A stretch of DNA of 64,000 bases from Streptomyces sp. NBC_01788 (GCF_035917575.1 NZ_CP109090.1:4154001-4218000); one strand, 5' to 3'; shown: positions 1-8,574, counted from the stretch's first letter. A program made the numbers and translations. Notes: generated by a model from the sequence alone, not told the origin.

Positions 1-735
1 CGTGCCCGGAGTCGTCGGCTCCTCGGCCGGGGACGACGGCTCGGAGGACTCGGAGTCGGACTCGGACTCGGACGGGGCCGGCGTGGACGGCGTGGCCGAG
101 GGCTGCTCCTCGGCGGCCGTGCAGTCCTTGGTGCCGCCGTTCCAGGCCGCGATCAGCTTGTCCTTGATGACCGGGCGGTCCGGGCCCTTGGGCAGGTCGC
201 CGTGCTCGAAGCCGTCGTTCGCGTCCTTCTTGCCGTCGAACTTGACCGCGCCGCGGTACAGGTCGACCTGGGCGAAGCAGCCCGCGTCCGGGACGGCGAT
301 GTCGAGGGAGTCGGTCTGGCCCCGCTTGACCGTCACCGTGTCGAAGTCGACGAACACCTGCTCGCCGGAGGTGGCAAAGGTCGCGCCGTGGGCGAGGTAG
401 GAGGCCAGGGAGGCGGTGCAGGTCGTGGCGTCGTGCGCGGTGCGGACCTTGACGTGGACCTTGCCGTCCTCGGTGGGCCGCAGGTTCTGGTCGTCGACCT
501 TGACGGCGTCGAAGAAGTTCTTGCCGTCCAGCGAGAACTGGCAGCGGTCGCTCTCGGTGACCGTGCCTGCGCCGGTGCCGGGCTGGTAGCGGCCGCCGTC
601 CTTCCAGCCCTCGCCGCCGGGCGCGCTGTGGGCCCAGGCACCGGAGGCGGCGGCGACGGAGGCCGCGCACAGGGCGAGCGTGGCTACGCCCGTTCCCAGC
701 AGGCGGGTGGCGGAGACACGACTGGCTATGGACAT
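1..735 (-). CDS. secreted surface protein, LAETG/sortase-substrate-like, 3' end cut by window
   Basis: The reading frame starts at ATG 735 on the minus strand and runs off the left edge with 245 codons visible. The N-terminus is a signal peptide: Arg near residue 6, then a hydrophobic Leu/Ala/Val core and Ala-rich cleavage region, with an AWAHS-type junction near residue 35. The mature part is a polar domain with paired cysteines. It is followed by an acidic Ser/Glu/Pro-rich linker (SESESDSESSEPSS and similar) typical of wall-spanning stalks. The composition and the linker resemble Streptomyces proteins ending in an LAETG sorting motif. The sorting signal itself would lie beyond the window and cannot be seen, so anchoring by sortase is an inference. 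Confidence 0.72.
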   Translation of the reverse strand, partial: MSIASRVSATRLLGTGVATLALCAASVAAASGAWAHSAPGGEGWKDGGRYQPGTGAGTVTESDRCQFSLDGKNFFDAVKVDDQNLRPTEDGKVHVKVRTAHDATTCTASLASYLAHGATFATSGEQVFVDFDTVTVKRGQTDSLDIAVPDAGCFAQVDLYRGAVKFDGKKDANDGFEHGDLPKGPDRPVIKDKLIAAWNGGTKDCTAAEEQPSATPSTPAPSESESDSESSEPSSPAEEPTTPGT

Positions 736-1075
736 ACGGATCCCATCTTGCTCGTGCGCGAGGTGGCTGGTCGCGGGGCAATGGCACGGACCGGGACGGG
801 CCGACGGAAGGCCGAAGAGGACAGCGGGCCCATCGGTCACATGCGCCACAGTGTGAGGTCATGCTCGTGCGTGCGACTGAGCCTGTCAATCTGCCGGGCC
901 ACAAAGGGACTTCACGCCTTCATCACACTTGTGTCACATAGGGGGCGACTCGTTCCGCCGTGCGGCCGGTGTTCACTTTTCGGGCCATGTGGACAGACTT
1001 ACAGAGTTGTGGACAGAGTTCTCGTCTCGCCCGCAGGCATCCGTACGTCCGCGTACGCACCGAAGAGGAGACCGC
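736..1075. promoter_or_regulatory. divergent intergenic region with a 20-bp-spaced direct repeat
   Basis: These 340 bases separate the surface-protein gene from the alpha-glucosidase gene and should hold both promoters. The visible structure is a direct repeat TGTGGACAGA at 988-997 and 1008-1017. The copies are exactly 20 bp apart, so they lie on the same helix face, about 60-90 bp before the glucosidase start. I see no gene here. Confidence 0.45.
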
Positions 1076-2761
1076 GTGACCGATCACTCCACCACGCACG
1101 ACTCCCCGCAGGACACCGCGTCCGACCTGTCGTCCAGGAACCCGGACTGGTGGCGGCAGGCCGTCGTCCACCAGGTCTACCCCCGCAGCTTCGCCGACTC
1201 CGACGGGGACGGGCTCGGCGACCTCCGCGGCATCACCGGGCGGCTGCCGCACCTCGCCGCCCTCGGTGTGGACGCCGTGTGGCTCAGCCCCTTCTACCCC
1301 TCCGAGCTGGCCGACGGCGGCTACGACATCGCCGACCACCGCGACGTCGACCCGCGCCTGGGCACCCTGGACGACTTCGCCGCCCTGACCGCCGAGGCGC
1401 ACCGCCTGGGCCTGAAGGTGATCGTGGACCTCGTCCCCAACCACACCTCCCGCCTGCACCCCTGGTTCCAGGAGGCGCTGCGGTCCGGCCCGGGATCCCC
1501 GGCCCGCGACCGCTACGTGTTCCGCGACGGCCGCGGCGCGCACGGCGAACGCCCGCCCACCGACTGGCCGTCCGTCTTCGGCGGCAGCGCCTGGCGGCGG
1601 GTGCCGGACGGGCAGTGGTACCTGCACTTGTTCGCGCCCGAGCAGCCGGACCTGAACTGGGGCAGCGAGGAGGTGCGCGCCGACTTCCGCACCACGCTGC
1701 GGTTCTGGGCCGACCGCGGGGTGGACGGCTTCCGCGTCGACGTGGCGCACGCGCTCGCCAAGGACCTCGACGAGCCGCTGCGGGACGTCGGGGACATCGG
1801 CGCCACCGGCGAGGGCGCGCTGCTGCTCGTGCCGCCCGGCAGCCATCCGTACTACGACCGGGACGAGGTGCACGAGATCTACCGTGACTGGCGGCGGATC
1901 CTCGACTCCTACTCCCCGCCGCGCACGGCGGTCGCCGAGGCCTGGGTGCCGGGTGCCCGGCGCGCGCTGTACGCCCGGCCCGACGAACTGGGCCAGGCCT
2001 TCAACTTCGAGTATCTGCAAGCCGGATGGGACGCCGAGCAGCTGCGGCAGGTCATCACCGAGTCCCTGGCCACCGCGCGGGCCGCGGGTGCTTCGGCCAC
2101 CTGGGTGCTGTCCAACCACGACGTCGTACGGCACACCTCGCGCCTGATGCTCCCGGCCGGCACCGACGAGAACGCCTGGCTGCTGTCCGGCGGCCGCGTC
2201 CCGGCCGTCGACGAGGCCGCGGGGCTGCGGCGCGCCCGCGCGGCGACGCTGCTGATGCTGGCGCTGCCCGGCTCCGCCTACCTCTACCAGGGCGAGGAGC
2301 TGGGGCTGCCGGAGGTCGCCGACCTGCCGGCCGAGGTCCTCCAGGACCCGGTGTGGGAGCAGACCGGCCACACCCGCAAGGGCCGCGACGGCTGCCGGGT
2401 GCCGCTGCCATGGAGCAGCACCGGACAGTCGCACGGCTTCGGACCCGGCGCCGCCTGGCTGCCGCAGCCGCCGGGGTTCGCCGCGTACGCCGTCGAGGCG
2501 CAGGACGGAGTGGAGGGTTCGACCCTGGAGCTGTACCGCTCGGCGCTGCGGCTGCGCCGCAAGCTGCTGGAGGGCGAGTCGCTGACCTGGGTGGAGGACG
2601 GACCGGCCGGGGTGCTGGCGTTCGCCCGCTCCGGCGGCCGGCGGTGCGTCACCAACCTGTCGGACCGCGCCGTGCCGCTGCCGCCGGGGGAGGTGCTGCT
2701 GAGCAGCTCCGCCCTGACGGGGCGCCGGCTGGACCCGGACACCACCGTGTGGCTCGCGTAG
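1076..2761 (+). CDS. GH13 alpha-glucosidase (oligo-1,6-glucosidase type)
   Basis: This cytoplasmic glycoside hydrolase family 13 enzyme is expected to release glucose from short malto- or isomalto-oligosaccharides. The GTG at 1076 is chosen because a GAGGAG ribosome site lies about 6-12 bases upstream; it gives 561 residues, the usual length. All GH13 blocks are present: DLVPNH (D118-H123), the nucleophile in GFRVDVAH (D222), the acid/base in AVAEAW (E288), and SNHD (D349, transition-state stabiliser). The QPDLNW motif of region V fits the oligo-1,6-glucosidase subfamily. There is no signal peptide. No sugar transporter or LacI regulator adjoins it, unlike many maltose loci, so the physiological substrate is not settled. 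Confidence 0.92.
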   Translation: MTDHSTTHDSPQDTASDLSSRNPDWWRQAVVHQVYPRSFADSDGDGLGDLRGITGRLPHLAALGVDAVWLSPFYPSELADGGYDIADHRDVDPRLGTLDDFAALTAEAHRLGLKVIVDLVPNHTSRLHPWFQEALRSGPGSPARDRYVFRDGRGAHGERPPTDWPSVFGGSAWRRVPDGQWYLHLFAPEQPDLNWGSEEVRADFRTTLRFWADRGVDGFRVDVAHALAKDLDEPLRDVGDIGATGEGALLLVPPGSHPYYDRDEVHEIYRDWRRILDSYSPPRTAVAEAWVPGARRALYARPDELGQAFNFEYLQAGWDAEQLRQVITESLATARAAGASATWVLSNHDVVRHTSRLMLPAGTDENAWLLSGGRVPAVDEAAGLRRARAATLLMLALPGSAYLYQGEELGLPEVADLPAEVLQDPVWEQTGHTRKGRDGCRVPLPWSSTGQSHGFGPGAAWLPQPPGFAAYAVEAQDGVEGSTLELYRSALRLRRKLLEGESLTWVEDGPAGVLAFARSGGRRCVTNLSDRAVPLPPGEVLLSSSALTGRRLDPDTTVWLA

Positions 2762-2800
2762 GGCCTCTCGTTTGGACCATGCCGGGCTCGCGGGGTCCGG

Positions 2801-2836
2801 GTCCCCGCGCGCGGGCTTCCTCCCGCGCGCGGGTTC
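2801..2836. terminator. tandem GC palindromes between convergent genes
   Basis: Two copies of the 12-bp palindrome CCCGCGCGCGGG lie at 2804-2815 and 2822-2833, six bases apart. The region can fold into one long GC hairpin between two convergent genes (stops at 2761 and 2841). There is no T-run, as is common for Streptomyces terminators. Confidence 0.5.
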
Positions 2837-2840
2837 CGGC

Positions 2841-3593
2841 TCAGCCCGCCGCCGGGCTGGGGCTCGGGTCGCCGGGCAGCACGAGCGGGCTCGACGTGGC
2901 GTTCGGCGGCGGGGTGAGTACGACCTCGGGCTGTCCGCCGGAGGGGGGCGGCGGGGTCAGGTCCGAGTTGGGCAGCTTGGGCGGGGTCGTCTGCATGAAG
3001 AGCACCTGGTCGAAGTTGACCAGGCCGGTGTCCTCCATGACCGTGATGTGGTCCAGGACGGTGGCGTTGGCCTGGTTGGCGAGCTCGCGGACCAGGTCGT
3101 TCTTGGTGGTGGAGCGGATCTTCGCGATGGTGTTGAAGATCGAGCCGTGTGTCACGCGCAGGATGTTGGCCATGTCGGAGTCGAACTGCTTGCCGTCGTC
3201 CCCGGCGAGCTGGGTGACGAAGCCCTGCTGCTGCGGGCTGGCCACGTTCGGCAGCGTGATGTTGAGCAGAGGCGCGATCCTGCGGCAGCTCACGTCCAGC
3301 GCCGCGTGCCCGTCGATCAGGTGCTCACCGGCCCTGACGACCTCCTTGGTGGTCCCCTTCTTCACCGCCATCTCGCCCACGGGGTACTCCCACAGCCCGG
3401 CCGCGCGCACCTTGACCACGAAGTCCCGGTCCGACTCCGTCAGTGGACCCCACTGGGTCTGGGAGATGACCCGGGAGCCGTCGCTGGAGACCTTCTCCAG
3501 GCCCAGCATGCCCGGGTAGGCGAGCGCGACCAGGGTCAGACTGAGCGCCCCGCCCACGAAAAGAGTTCCCGTCGCGTTCCGCGAAAAGCGCAC
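2841..3593 (-). CDS. DUF4142 domain protein, exported
   Basis: The GTG at 3593 is chosen because a perfect AGGAGG sits about 5 bases upstream; longer readings of the frame lack a ribosome site. The protein is 250 residues. An N-terminal hydrophobic segment (about residues 8-28) follows basic residues and acts as signal or anchor. Residues about 45-200 are a helical DUF4142 (ferritin-like fold) domain, with repeated helices such as TESDRDFVVKVRAAGLWEYP. The C-terminal 50 residues are Pro/Ser/Thr-rich. The family is widespread and extracytoplasmic, and its biochemical function is unknown. It is transcribed away from the next gene. Confidence 0.82.
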   Translation of the reverse strand: MRFSRNATGTLFVGGALSLTLVALAYPGMLGLEKVSSDGSRVISQTQWGPLTESDRDFVVKVRAAGLWEYPVGEMAVKKGTTKEVVRAGEHLIDGHAALDVSCRRIAPLLNITLPNVASPQQQGFVTQLAGDDGKQFDSDMANILRVTHGSIFNTIAKIRSTTKNDLVRELANQANATVLDHITVMEDTGLVNFDQVLFMQTTPPKLPNSDLTPPPPSGGQPEVVLTPPPNATSSPLVLPGDPSPSPAAG

Positions 3594-3707
3594 CGTGCCT
3601 CCTGCCCGGTCAAGGTCCCGCCGTGGGCGGTTCGAACACCCACATGTACGGGCCGGGAAGCCCGAAGAACCTTTTGATTCGGTAAAAAATATCGAACACG
3701 ACGTGAG

Positions 3708-3729
3708 ACTGCTCACGCGGGTGAGCAGT
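3708..3729. promoter_or_regulatory. 9-bp-arm inverted repeat in divergent promoter region
   Basis: ACTGCTCAC (3708-3716) and GTGAGCAGT (3721-3729) are a perfect inverted repeat with a four-base GCGG spacer. It sits between the divergent DUF4142 gene (start 3593) and the gene at 3844. The symmetry and position suggest a repressor operator, and the lack of a T-run argues against a terminator. The cognate regulator is unknown. Confidence 0.5.
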
Positions 3730-3830
3730 TCGGCATTCCTTGATGGCGGTCGCGTCCAAGTCCCCTTTCATACATCAAGGTTGACGAAATGTTGACCCGT
3801 TGTGGGGAGAGCTCTGGGGAAAGCCCGACC

Positions 3831-3843
3831 TACATTCGGCCGC
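3831..3843 (+). promoter_or_regulatory. probable -10 element for leaderless start at 3844
   Basis: TACATT at 3831-3836 matches the TAnnnT -10 pattern and ends 7 bases before ATG 3844. Transcription would therefore start at or next to the A of the ATG. There is no Shine-Dalgarno sequence before this ATG. No good -35 is visible. Confidence 0.45.
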
Positions 3844-4527
3844 ATGCCCCCACAGCCCCGCGGTGTGCCCACCGCGCTCCCCGTCCTGCCCTACCGCAAG
3901 CCCACCAAGGGCCGTGACTACTGGGTGCTGGACGACGTCCTGCCCGACGCGGACGCCGTACGGCAGCGCTGCCTGGCCGCGGACGACTGGGTGAAGGGCT
4001 ACCCGTACACCTCCGAGACCTGGCCCGGACTGCGGACCATGCCCGGTCTTGAGCCGTCCGAACTCGCCCGCGTCGAAAGGCTGGTGAGGAAGGCGACCGG
4101 GGCGAAGGAGCTGTGGGTGCAGCAGGCGCCGGGCGGCGGCACCCTCAACCACAACTGCGTCCAGGTGGTGGGCGAGGGCGAGAGTGAACCGAGGCCGCAC
4201 ACCGACTCGCGGGCGCTGTGCCGGTACGCCGCCGTCCTCTATCTCAACCCCTCGGTGCCCAAGGACTGCGGGACCAGCTTCTACCGGCAGCGTCTGCCCG
4301 GCGGCCGGCTCGGCGGCAACGTCGTGCAGCCCCCGCACCAGAACCTCGTCGAGGCCCTGGGCACGCGGTTCGTCGCGCCGGACGCCTTCGAGGAGGACGT
4401 CCGCGTGCCGCACAAGGCCAACCGGCTGCTCCTCTACCACGCCAACCTCGTGCACAGCGCGACCGGCTACTGCGGCGGGAGCCTGGAGGACAAGCGCATG
4501 ACGGCGGTCTTCTTCTGGATGGCCTGA
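3844..4527 (+). CDS. DUF6445-like protein, putative 2OG-Fe(II) dioxygenase fold
   Basis: A protein of 227 residues. Three spaced elements look like the metal and co-substrate ligands of the 2-oxoglutarate/Fe(II) double-stranded beta-helix. They are an HxD pair in RPHTDSRAL (about residues 118-120), a distal His in ANLVHSATGY, and a basic residue in DKRMTAVFFW near the C-terminus. This matches what I recall of the DUF6445 family. The substrate is unknown. The ATG at 3844 is preferred over an in-frame GTG at 3802 because a TAnnnT element ends 7 bases upstream, giving a leaderless message. Confidence 0.68.
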   Translation: MPPQPRGVPTALPVLPYRKPTKGRDYWVLDDVLPDADAVRQRCLAADDWVKGYPYTSETWPGLRTMPGLEPSELARVERLVRKATGAKELWVQQAPGGGTLNHNCVQVVGEGESEPRPHTDSRALCRYAAVLYLNPSVPKDCGTSFYRQRLPGGRLGGNVVQPPHQNLVEALGTRFVAPDAFEEDVRVPHKANRLLLYHANLVHSATGYCGGSLEDKRMTAVFFWMA

Positions 4528-4663
4528 CCCGGTAGCGGCACGCCGGCACGAGGCGGTGGCGGTAAGCGAACCGCCGGGTACGGGTACCCGCCCCTCCGTG
4601 GCACCCGTGCGGCCCCGCGGGGTGCCCGCCGCATCGACCAGGAGGAGCCAGGAGGAGGACGAC

Positions 4664-5554
4664 ATGACCGACACCCGTACCGTGGGCGTCCTGGGCACCG
4701 GGATCATGGGCTCCGCGATGGCCCGCAACCTCGCGAAGGCCGGACACACCGTCCGGGTGTGGAACCGCACCCGGGCCAAGGCCGAGCCCCTGGCCGCCGA
4801 CGGCGCGCACGTCGCCGGAACCCCCGCCGAGGCGGTGCGCGACGCCGACGTGGTCCTGACGATGCTCTACGACGGCGGCACGGTGCTCCGGGTCATGCGC
4901 GAGGCCGCCCCCGCGCTGGGCCGGGGCACGGTCTGGGCGCAGTCGACCACGGTCGGCCTGGAGGCGGCCGGTGAGCTGGCCGCCCTCGCCGACGAGCACG
5001 GCCTGGTCCTCTACGACGCCCCGGTGCTCGGTACCCGGCAGCCCGCCGAGGCGGGCCGGCTGACCGTGCTGGCGGCGGGGCCCGCCGAGGGCCGGGAGAC
5101 GGTGACGCCGGTGTTCGAGGCGGTCGGCTCCCGCACGGTGTGGACCGGCGAGGACGCCGCGGCGGCCACCGCCACCCGGCTGAAGCTGGTGGCCAACAGC
5201 TGGGTCGTCGCGGCCACCGCGGCGACCGGGGAGGCGCTCGCCCTGGCCAAGGGACTCGGCGTGGACCCCCAGGACTTCTTCGACCTCATCGCCGACGGCC
5301 CTCTCGACATGGGCTACCTGCACGCCAAGGCCGGCGTCATCCTCGACGACGCGTACCTGCCCCCGAGCTTCGCGGTGGCCACCGCGGAGAAGGACGCCCG
5401 CCTGATCGTCCAGGCGGGCGAGGCCCACGGCGTCCGCCTCGACGTGGCCGCCGCGAGCGCCGAACGCTTCGCCCGCGCCGCCGCGCGCGGCCACGCCGAC
5501 GAGGACATGGCCGCGGCGTACTTCGCCAGCTTCGACGACTCCGGGGAGGCCTAG
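4664..5554 (+). CDS. NAD(P)-dependent beta-hydroxyacid dehydrogenase family protein
   Basis: A protein of 296 residues. The start at ATG 4664 is fixed by a GGAGGAGG-type ribosome site just upstream. The N-terminus is a Rossmann fold with the dinucleotide loop GVLGTGIMGSAMARNL (about residues 7-22). WNRTRAKAEPL after beta-2 suggests NADP(H) preference, since the Arg residues can meet the 2'-phosphate. The catalytic-lysine helix reads TRLKLVANSW (about residue 174), and the helical C-terminal domain is of the 6-phosphogluconate / 3-hydroxyisobutyrate dehydrogenase type. The substrate cannot be read from sequence; imine reductases share this fold. Its stop overlaps the convergent neighbour's stop by four bases. 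Confidence 0.85.
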   Translation: MTDTRTVGVLGTGIMGSAMARNLAKAGHTVRVWNRTRAKAEPLAADGAHVAGTPAEAVRDADVVLTMLYDGGTVLRVMREAAPALGRGTVWAQSTTVGLEAAGELAALADEHGLVLYDAPVLGTRQPAEAGRLTVLAAGPAEGRETVTPVFEAVGSRTVWTGEDAAAATATRLKLVANSWVVAATAATGEALALAKGLGVDPQDFFDLIADGPLDMGYLHAKAGVILDDAYLPPSFAVATAEKDARLIVQAGEAHGVRLDVAAASAERFARAAARGHADEDMAAAYFASFDDSGEA

Positions 5555-6522
5555 CCCAGGCAGACCACGAGCAGGCAGAGGTGGGACGGCGACTTGGGGT
5601 TGTCCGTGGGGCTCGTCTGCGGGGTCTGCTGGGCGGTGCCGTCGGACGCGGTGGACGCGGTGGACCCGGGCGCCGTCCGCTGGGTCGCCGTCGAGGAGGA
5701 CCGCGAGGCCGACTGGCCGGACTGACCGGACTGACCGGACTGCCCGGACTGGGCCGACCGGTCCGCCGGAACCGACTGGGCCGGCCGGTCGGCGGAGGCG
5801 GAGCTGCCGGCGTCCGGTGCCGTGGCGCCCTGCTGCGGGGCGGACGGCTCTGTCCGGGCCGGCGCCGCGGGCACGTCGGAGGGTGCCGACGGGTCCTGCG
5901 CCGTGCGGGGAACGGCGGCGTCCGGGCGTACGTCCTGCGGCGTGGTGCCGCGCGGCGCCGACCGCTGGTGCCGGCCACCGGCCGCGGGTGAGGTCTGCCG
6001 GGCGTCCGAGGGCGTCGCGGCCGGGTCGCCGGGCTGCGCCGGCCGGCTGTCCCCGACGGTGCCCGTGTGCGGGACCTCCGGTGCCGGGGCCGCCTGCGTG
6101 CGGTCGGTGGAGTGCCGGTCCATCGAGGCGACGGTCAGGCCGCCCCCGACGAGGGCGACGGCGGTGGCCACCAGGGCCCTGCGCTGGGTCTTCTTCCAGC
6201 GGGCCAGTTGGCGGCGCCGCGCCGCCCGCCCGGGCCGCTGCCGTGACGGTGCGTCCGGCACGTCGGCGGGAAGCCCCGTGGGCGTGTCGCCGGGGACATC
6301 GGCGGGGTTGCCGACGGGTGCGAGGCCCGGAGCGGAGCCCGCGGCCCCGCCCGCCGCGACGCCGGCTCCGAGAGCCGTCGCGGAAACGGCCGCGGTCCCG
6401 GTCGCTGTATGGGTCGTGAGGGGCGCCGTGAGGTCCGGTGCTATGTCCGGTGCGTACGCACCGCAACCGGGGCACACCAGGGCGCCGTTGAGGTGCCTAC
6501 GGCACGTGGAGCAGTAGTCCAT
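5551..6522 (-). CDS. zinc-ribbon membrane protein with long Ser/Gln/Pro-rich tail (SCO2400-like)
   Basis: A protein of 323 residues starting at ATG 6522 with AGGAAG upstream. The N-terminus is a CxxC...CxxC zinc ribbon (MDYCSTCRRHL then CPGCGAYAP). An Ala/Gly-rich stretch, a basic segment (RRRQLARWKKTQRRAL) and one membrane helix (about residues 115-132) follow. The remaining ~190 residues are disordered, Pro/Ser/Ala-rich and contain four GQS repeats. The protein ends in a short hydrophobic SHLCLLVVCLG. The N-terminal block resembles Streptomyces proteins named after SCO2400 (from memory). Topology predicts a cytoplasmic zinc ribbon and an outside tail. Its function is unknown. Confidence 0.72.
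   Translation of the reverse strand: MDYCSTCRRHLNGALVCPGCGAYAPDIAPDLTAPLTTHTATGTAAVSATALGAGVAAGGAAGSAPGLAPVGNPADVPGDTPTGLPADVPDAPSRQRPGRAARRRQLARWKKTQRRALVATAVALVGGGLTVASMDRHSTDRTQAAPAPEVPHTGTVGDSRPAQPGDPAATPSDARQTSPAAGGRHQRSAPRGTTPQDVRPDAAVPRTAQDPSAPSDVPAAPARTEPSAPQQGATAPDAGSSASADRPAQSVPADRSAQSGQSGQSGQSGQSASRSSSTATQRTAPGSTASTASDGTAQQTPQTSPTDNPKSPSHLCLLVVCLG
5711..5746 (-). repeat. 9-bp in-frame tandem repeat (GQS codons)
   Basis: Four 9-bp units of the form GACTGNCCG encode the GQSGQS run in the tail of the gene at 5551-6522. Small differences between units mark it as an in-frame coding repeat that may vary in copy number. Confidence 0.7.
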
Positions 6523-6641
6523 CCGGTCTTCCTGACTAGGCCTGCCGAGCGGCCAGTCACGCTAACAAGGCTCGCGATGGACTGTGTGCAGCCTGTGTGA
6601 CGCTCCTGCACGGATTCCCGGCACCCCGACCGGCCGGGCCG

Positions 6642-7007
6642 TCAGGCCCGGTCGGTCAGCTCGTCGGCGTACACCTGCGACAGCGGCTGCGGACCCACGT
6701 ACTGCTGGCAGTTGCACTGCCCCGGCTCGAAGCGCAGCGGCTTCTTGTTCTCGTCCCAGGCCGTCGGCACCTCGACGCGCTCGTGGCACCGGCCGCTCTT
6801 GTCGTGCTTGGCCAGATGGTGGGTGCACCCGCACACCGGCTCCGGCGGCTTGTGCGCCGCCTCGACGGCCAGCCGCTCCGCCTTCGCCGCCTCCATCAGT
6901 TCGAGCTTGCGCTCGTGCCGGTTGCGCAGCGCGGTGCGGATGTTGTCCCCGAGCCAGGCGAAACCGCCGGTCCAGAAGACGATCAGCACCCACCAGATCC
7001 AGCCCAT
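6642..7007 (-). CDS. small membrane protein with Cys/His metal-binding-like tail
   Basis: A protein of 121 residues starting at ATG 7007 behind a GTGAGGG ribosome site. One aromatic-rich membrane helix opens the protein (MGWIWWVLIVFWTGGF). An amphipathic helix follows (residues about 28-52). The polar domain then carries CGCTHH, H, C-H-E and CNCQQY groups that look like metal ligands. The protein seems conserved in streptomycetes, but I know no function for it. It lies between two other membrane-protein genes on the same strand, with gaps of 119 and 38 bases. Confidence 0.7.
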   Translation of the reverse strand: MGWIWWVLIVFWTGGFAWLGDNIRTALRNRHERKLELMEAAKAERLAVEAAHKPPEPVCGCTHHLAKHDKSGRCHERVEVPTAWDENKKPLRFEPGQCNCQQYVGPQPLSQVYADELTDRA

Positions 7008-7045
7008 CGGCCCTCACCCTTCCCCCCGTGGAGTTCCTCGTGATT

Positions 7046-8086
7046 TTAGGAGGAATCCCGGATGTTCGCGCCTGGCAGGGCCGGGTGGCGTCGCGGACGC
7101 GGCGGCCGGGGGTGCGGATACGGGCCTGTCGGCGCGCCTGCCGGGGCACCCGCAGCCGCCGGGGCAGCCGCCGGAGCCGGGATCCGCCGCCACGGCACCA
7201 GCACGGCAGCCCGGCGCGGCAGCCATCCAGGGCCGCGGCCGTGAAAGAGCGCGAGGACGACCGCCGCGGCCACCGCGATCAGGTGTTCACGCCCGGCCAG
7301 GTTGGGCTTGACCACCGACTCCACCACCATCGAGCCGCCGGTCAGGAGGAACACGACCGGGGCGCGCCGCACCACGGACAGGTAGGTGAACAGCCCCACC
7401 ACGGCGGCCGAAGGGCCGGTGTCGAGGATCCGGCCGGTCTCGGGCGGCAGCCCCAGCCCCCACCAGCCGGGCCCGATCGCGATCATCAGCCGCACGGTCA
7501 GGGTGCCGGCCAGGGTGGTCGCGTACGAGATGAACAGTGTCCGGCCGCGGCCCAGGGTGAGTTCGGCCAGCGCGAAGGCGAGGAACAGCTGGGTGATGCC
7601 GGCCCACACCGGCAGGTCGAGGGCCGGGACGTACAGGGACACCGGGGTGCGCAGCAGGGCCAGCCACAGCGGCAGGTCGGCCTGGACGCCGCCGGCGATC
7701 CGTACGACCGCCTCCCCGGCCGGCCGCTGTGCCACCGCGTGGAAGAAGACCACGCCGAAGGCCGCCACGAAGGCCAGCACCAGCCCGGACAGCCCCCGGT
7801 GCGCCAACCGCCGTACGGGGTCGACGACGATGCCGTGCCACTCGGCGCGCAGCGTCCGCACGGTGAACCGCGCGAACCGCACCGCCACATCACGCACCCG
7901 TACCGGTGCGTCGCCCGCCGGCCTGCCGCCCGTCGCCGCGCCGTTCGCCGGTGGGCCGTCCGGTGGCCGGACGGCCCACTGTCCGCGGTCCCGCCGCCCG
8001 GCGTCCCCCGGTCCCCCCGGACGCTCCGGACGCTCCGCCCAATCCCTTGTGTCCCTCGTGTCCCTCACACCGCTGTGCTGCTGCAC
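7046..8086 (-). CDS. rhomboid-like multi-pass membrane protein
   Basis: GTG 8086 is preferred because AAGGAG lies 10 bases upstream; an upstream GTG at 8116 has no ribosome site. The protein has about 346 residues. A polar Arg/Asp-rich N-terminal 80 residues precedes about six hydrophobic helices. TGPSAAVVG and a later His in REHLIAV occupy the places of the rhomboid Ser and His, but the active-site GxSG is GPSA. Many actinobacterial proteins of this kind are labelled rhomboid-like and may not be proteases. The tail is Pro/Ala-rich and presumably cytoplasmic. Confidence 0.65.
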   Translation of the reverse strand: MQQHSGVRDTRDTRDWAERPERPGGPGDAGRRDRGQWAVRPPDGPPANGAATGGRPAGDAPVRVRDVAVRFARFTVRTLRAEWHGIVVDPVRRLAHRGLSGLVLAFVAAFGVVFFHAVAQRPAGEAVVRIAGGVQADLPLWLALLRTPVSLYVPALDLPVWAGITQLFLAFALAELTLGRGRTLFISYATTLAGTLTVRLMIAIGPGWWGLGLPPETGRILDTGPSAAVVGLFTYLSVVRRAPVVFLLTGGSMVVESVVKPNLAGREHLIAVAAAVVLALFHGRGPGWLPRRAAVLVPWRRIPAPAAAPAAAGAPAGAPTGPYPHPRPPRPRRHPALPGANIRDSS

Positions 8087-8241
8087 CGCTGTCCGGCTCC
8101 TTAGCAGTTCCCCCACCTCGTGCGCACAACCGTATGGACCGTAATCCAGGCCGCCGCGTTGCCACAGACGGCCTCACAGCGGCGGCAGGGGCCGCGGCGG
8201 GGAGCGCCGCGCGGGGGCCGGCGGCGGGTGCGGGGGACGGA

Positions 8242-8574
8242 TCAGCCGGCGCGCTGCTGGCAGGGCACGCAGCAGCGTGCGTACGGCAGGATCTCCAGCC
8301 GCTCCACCGGGATGGGCTTGGCGCAGTCCTCGCAGTTCCCGTAGGAGCCGCCGTCCAGCCGCGCGAAGGCGGCCTCGATGTCCTTCAGCGCTTGCTTCAG
8401 GGCGTTCTTCTGCGCGGTCAGGAGGTCGTCGGCCTCCTGACCGCCCTCCTCGCCCTCCTGGACGGCCCGCAGTTGGGCGAGGCGGGAGTTGCGCTCGTGT
8501 TCGAGGCGCTGCCGGGCATCGTGCGCGCTCAGGCGCTCGGCCGCGGAGGCACTGCTGGTGGTCTCCCACGACAT
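8242..8574 (-). CDS. DksA/TraR-family C4 zinc-finger protein
   Basis: A protein of 110 residues. ATG 8574 is chosen; the longer frame would need a TTG. A helical hairpin (about residues 12-72) leads to a C4 zinc finger, CEDC then CVPC, with the family block PIPVERLEILPYARC between. DksA/TraR proteins bind RNA polymerase through its secondary channel and modulate initiation, often with ppGpp. Whether this short version does so is not known. It is a close paralogue of the protein at 13698-14021, sharing the EILPY block and the (A/S)YG(N/S)C turn. Confidence 0.88.
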   Translation of the reverse strand: MSWETTSSASAAERLSAHDARQRLEHERNSRLAQLRAVQEGEEGGQEADDLLTAQKNALKQALKDIEAAFARLDGGSYGNCEDCAKPIPVERLEILPYARCCVPCQQRAG

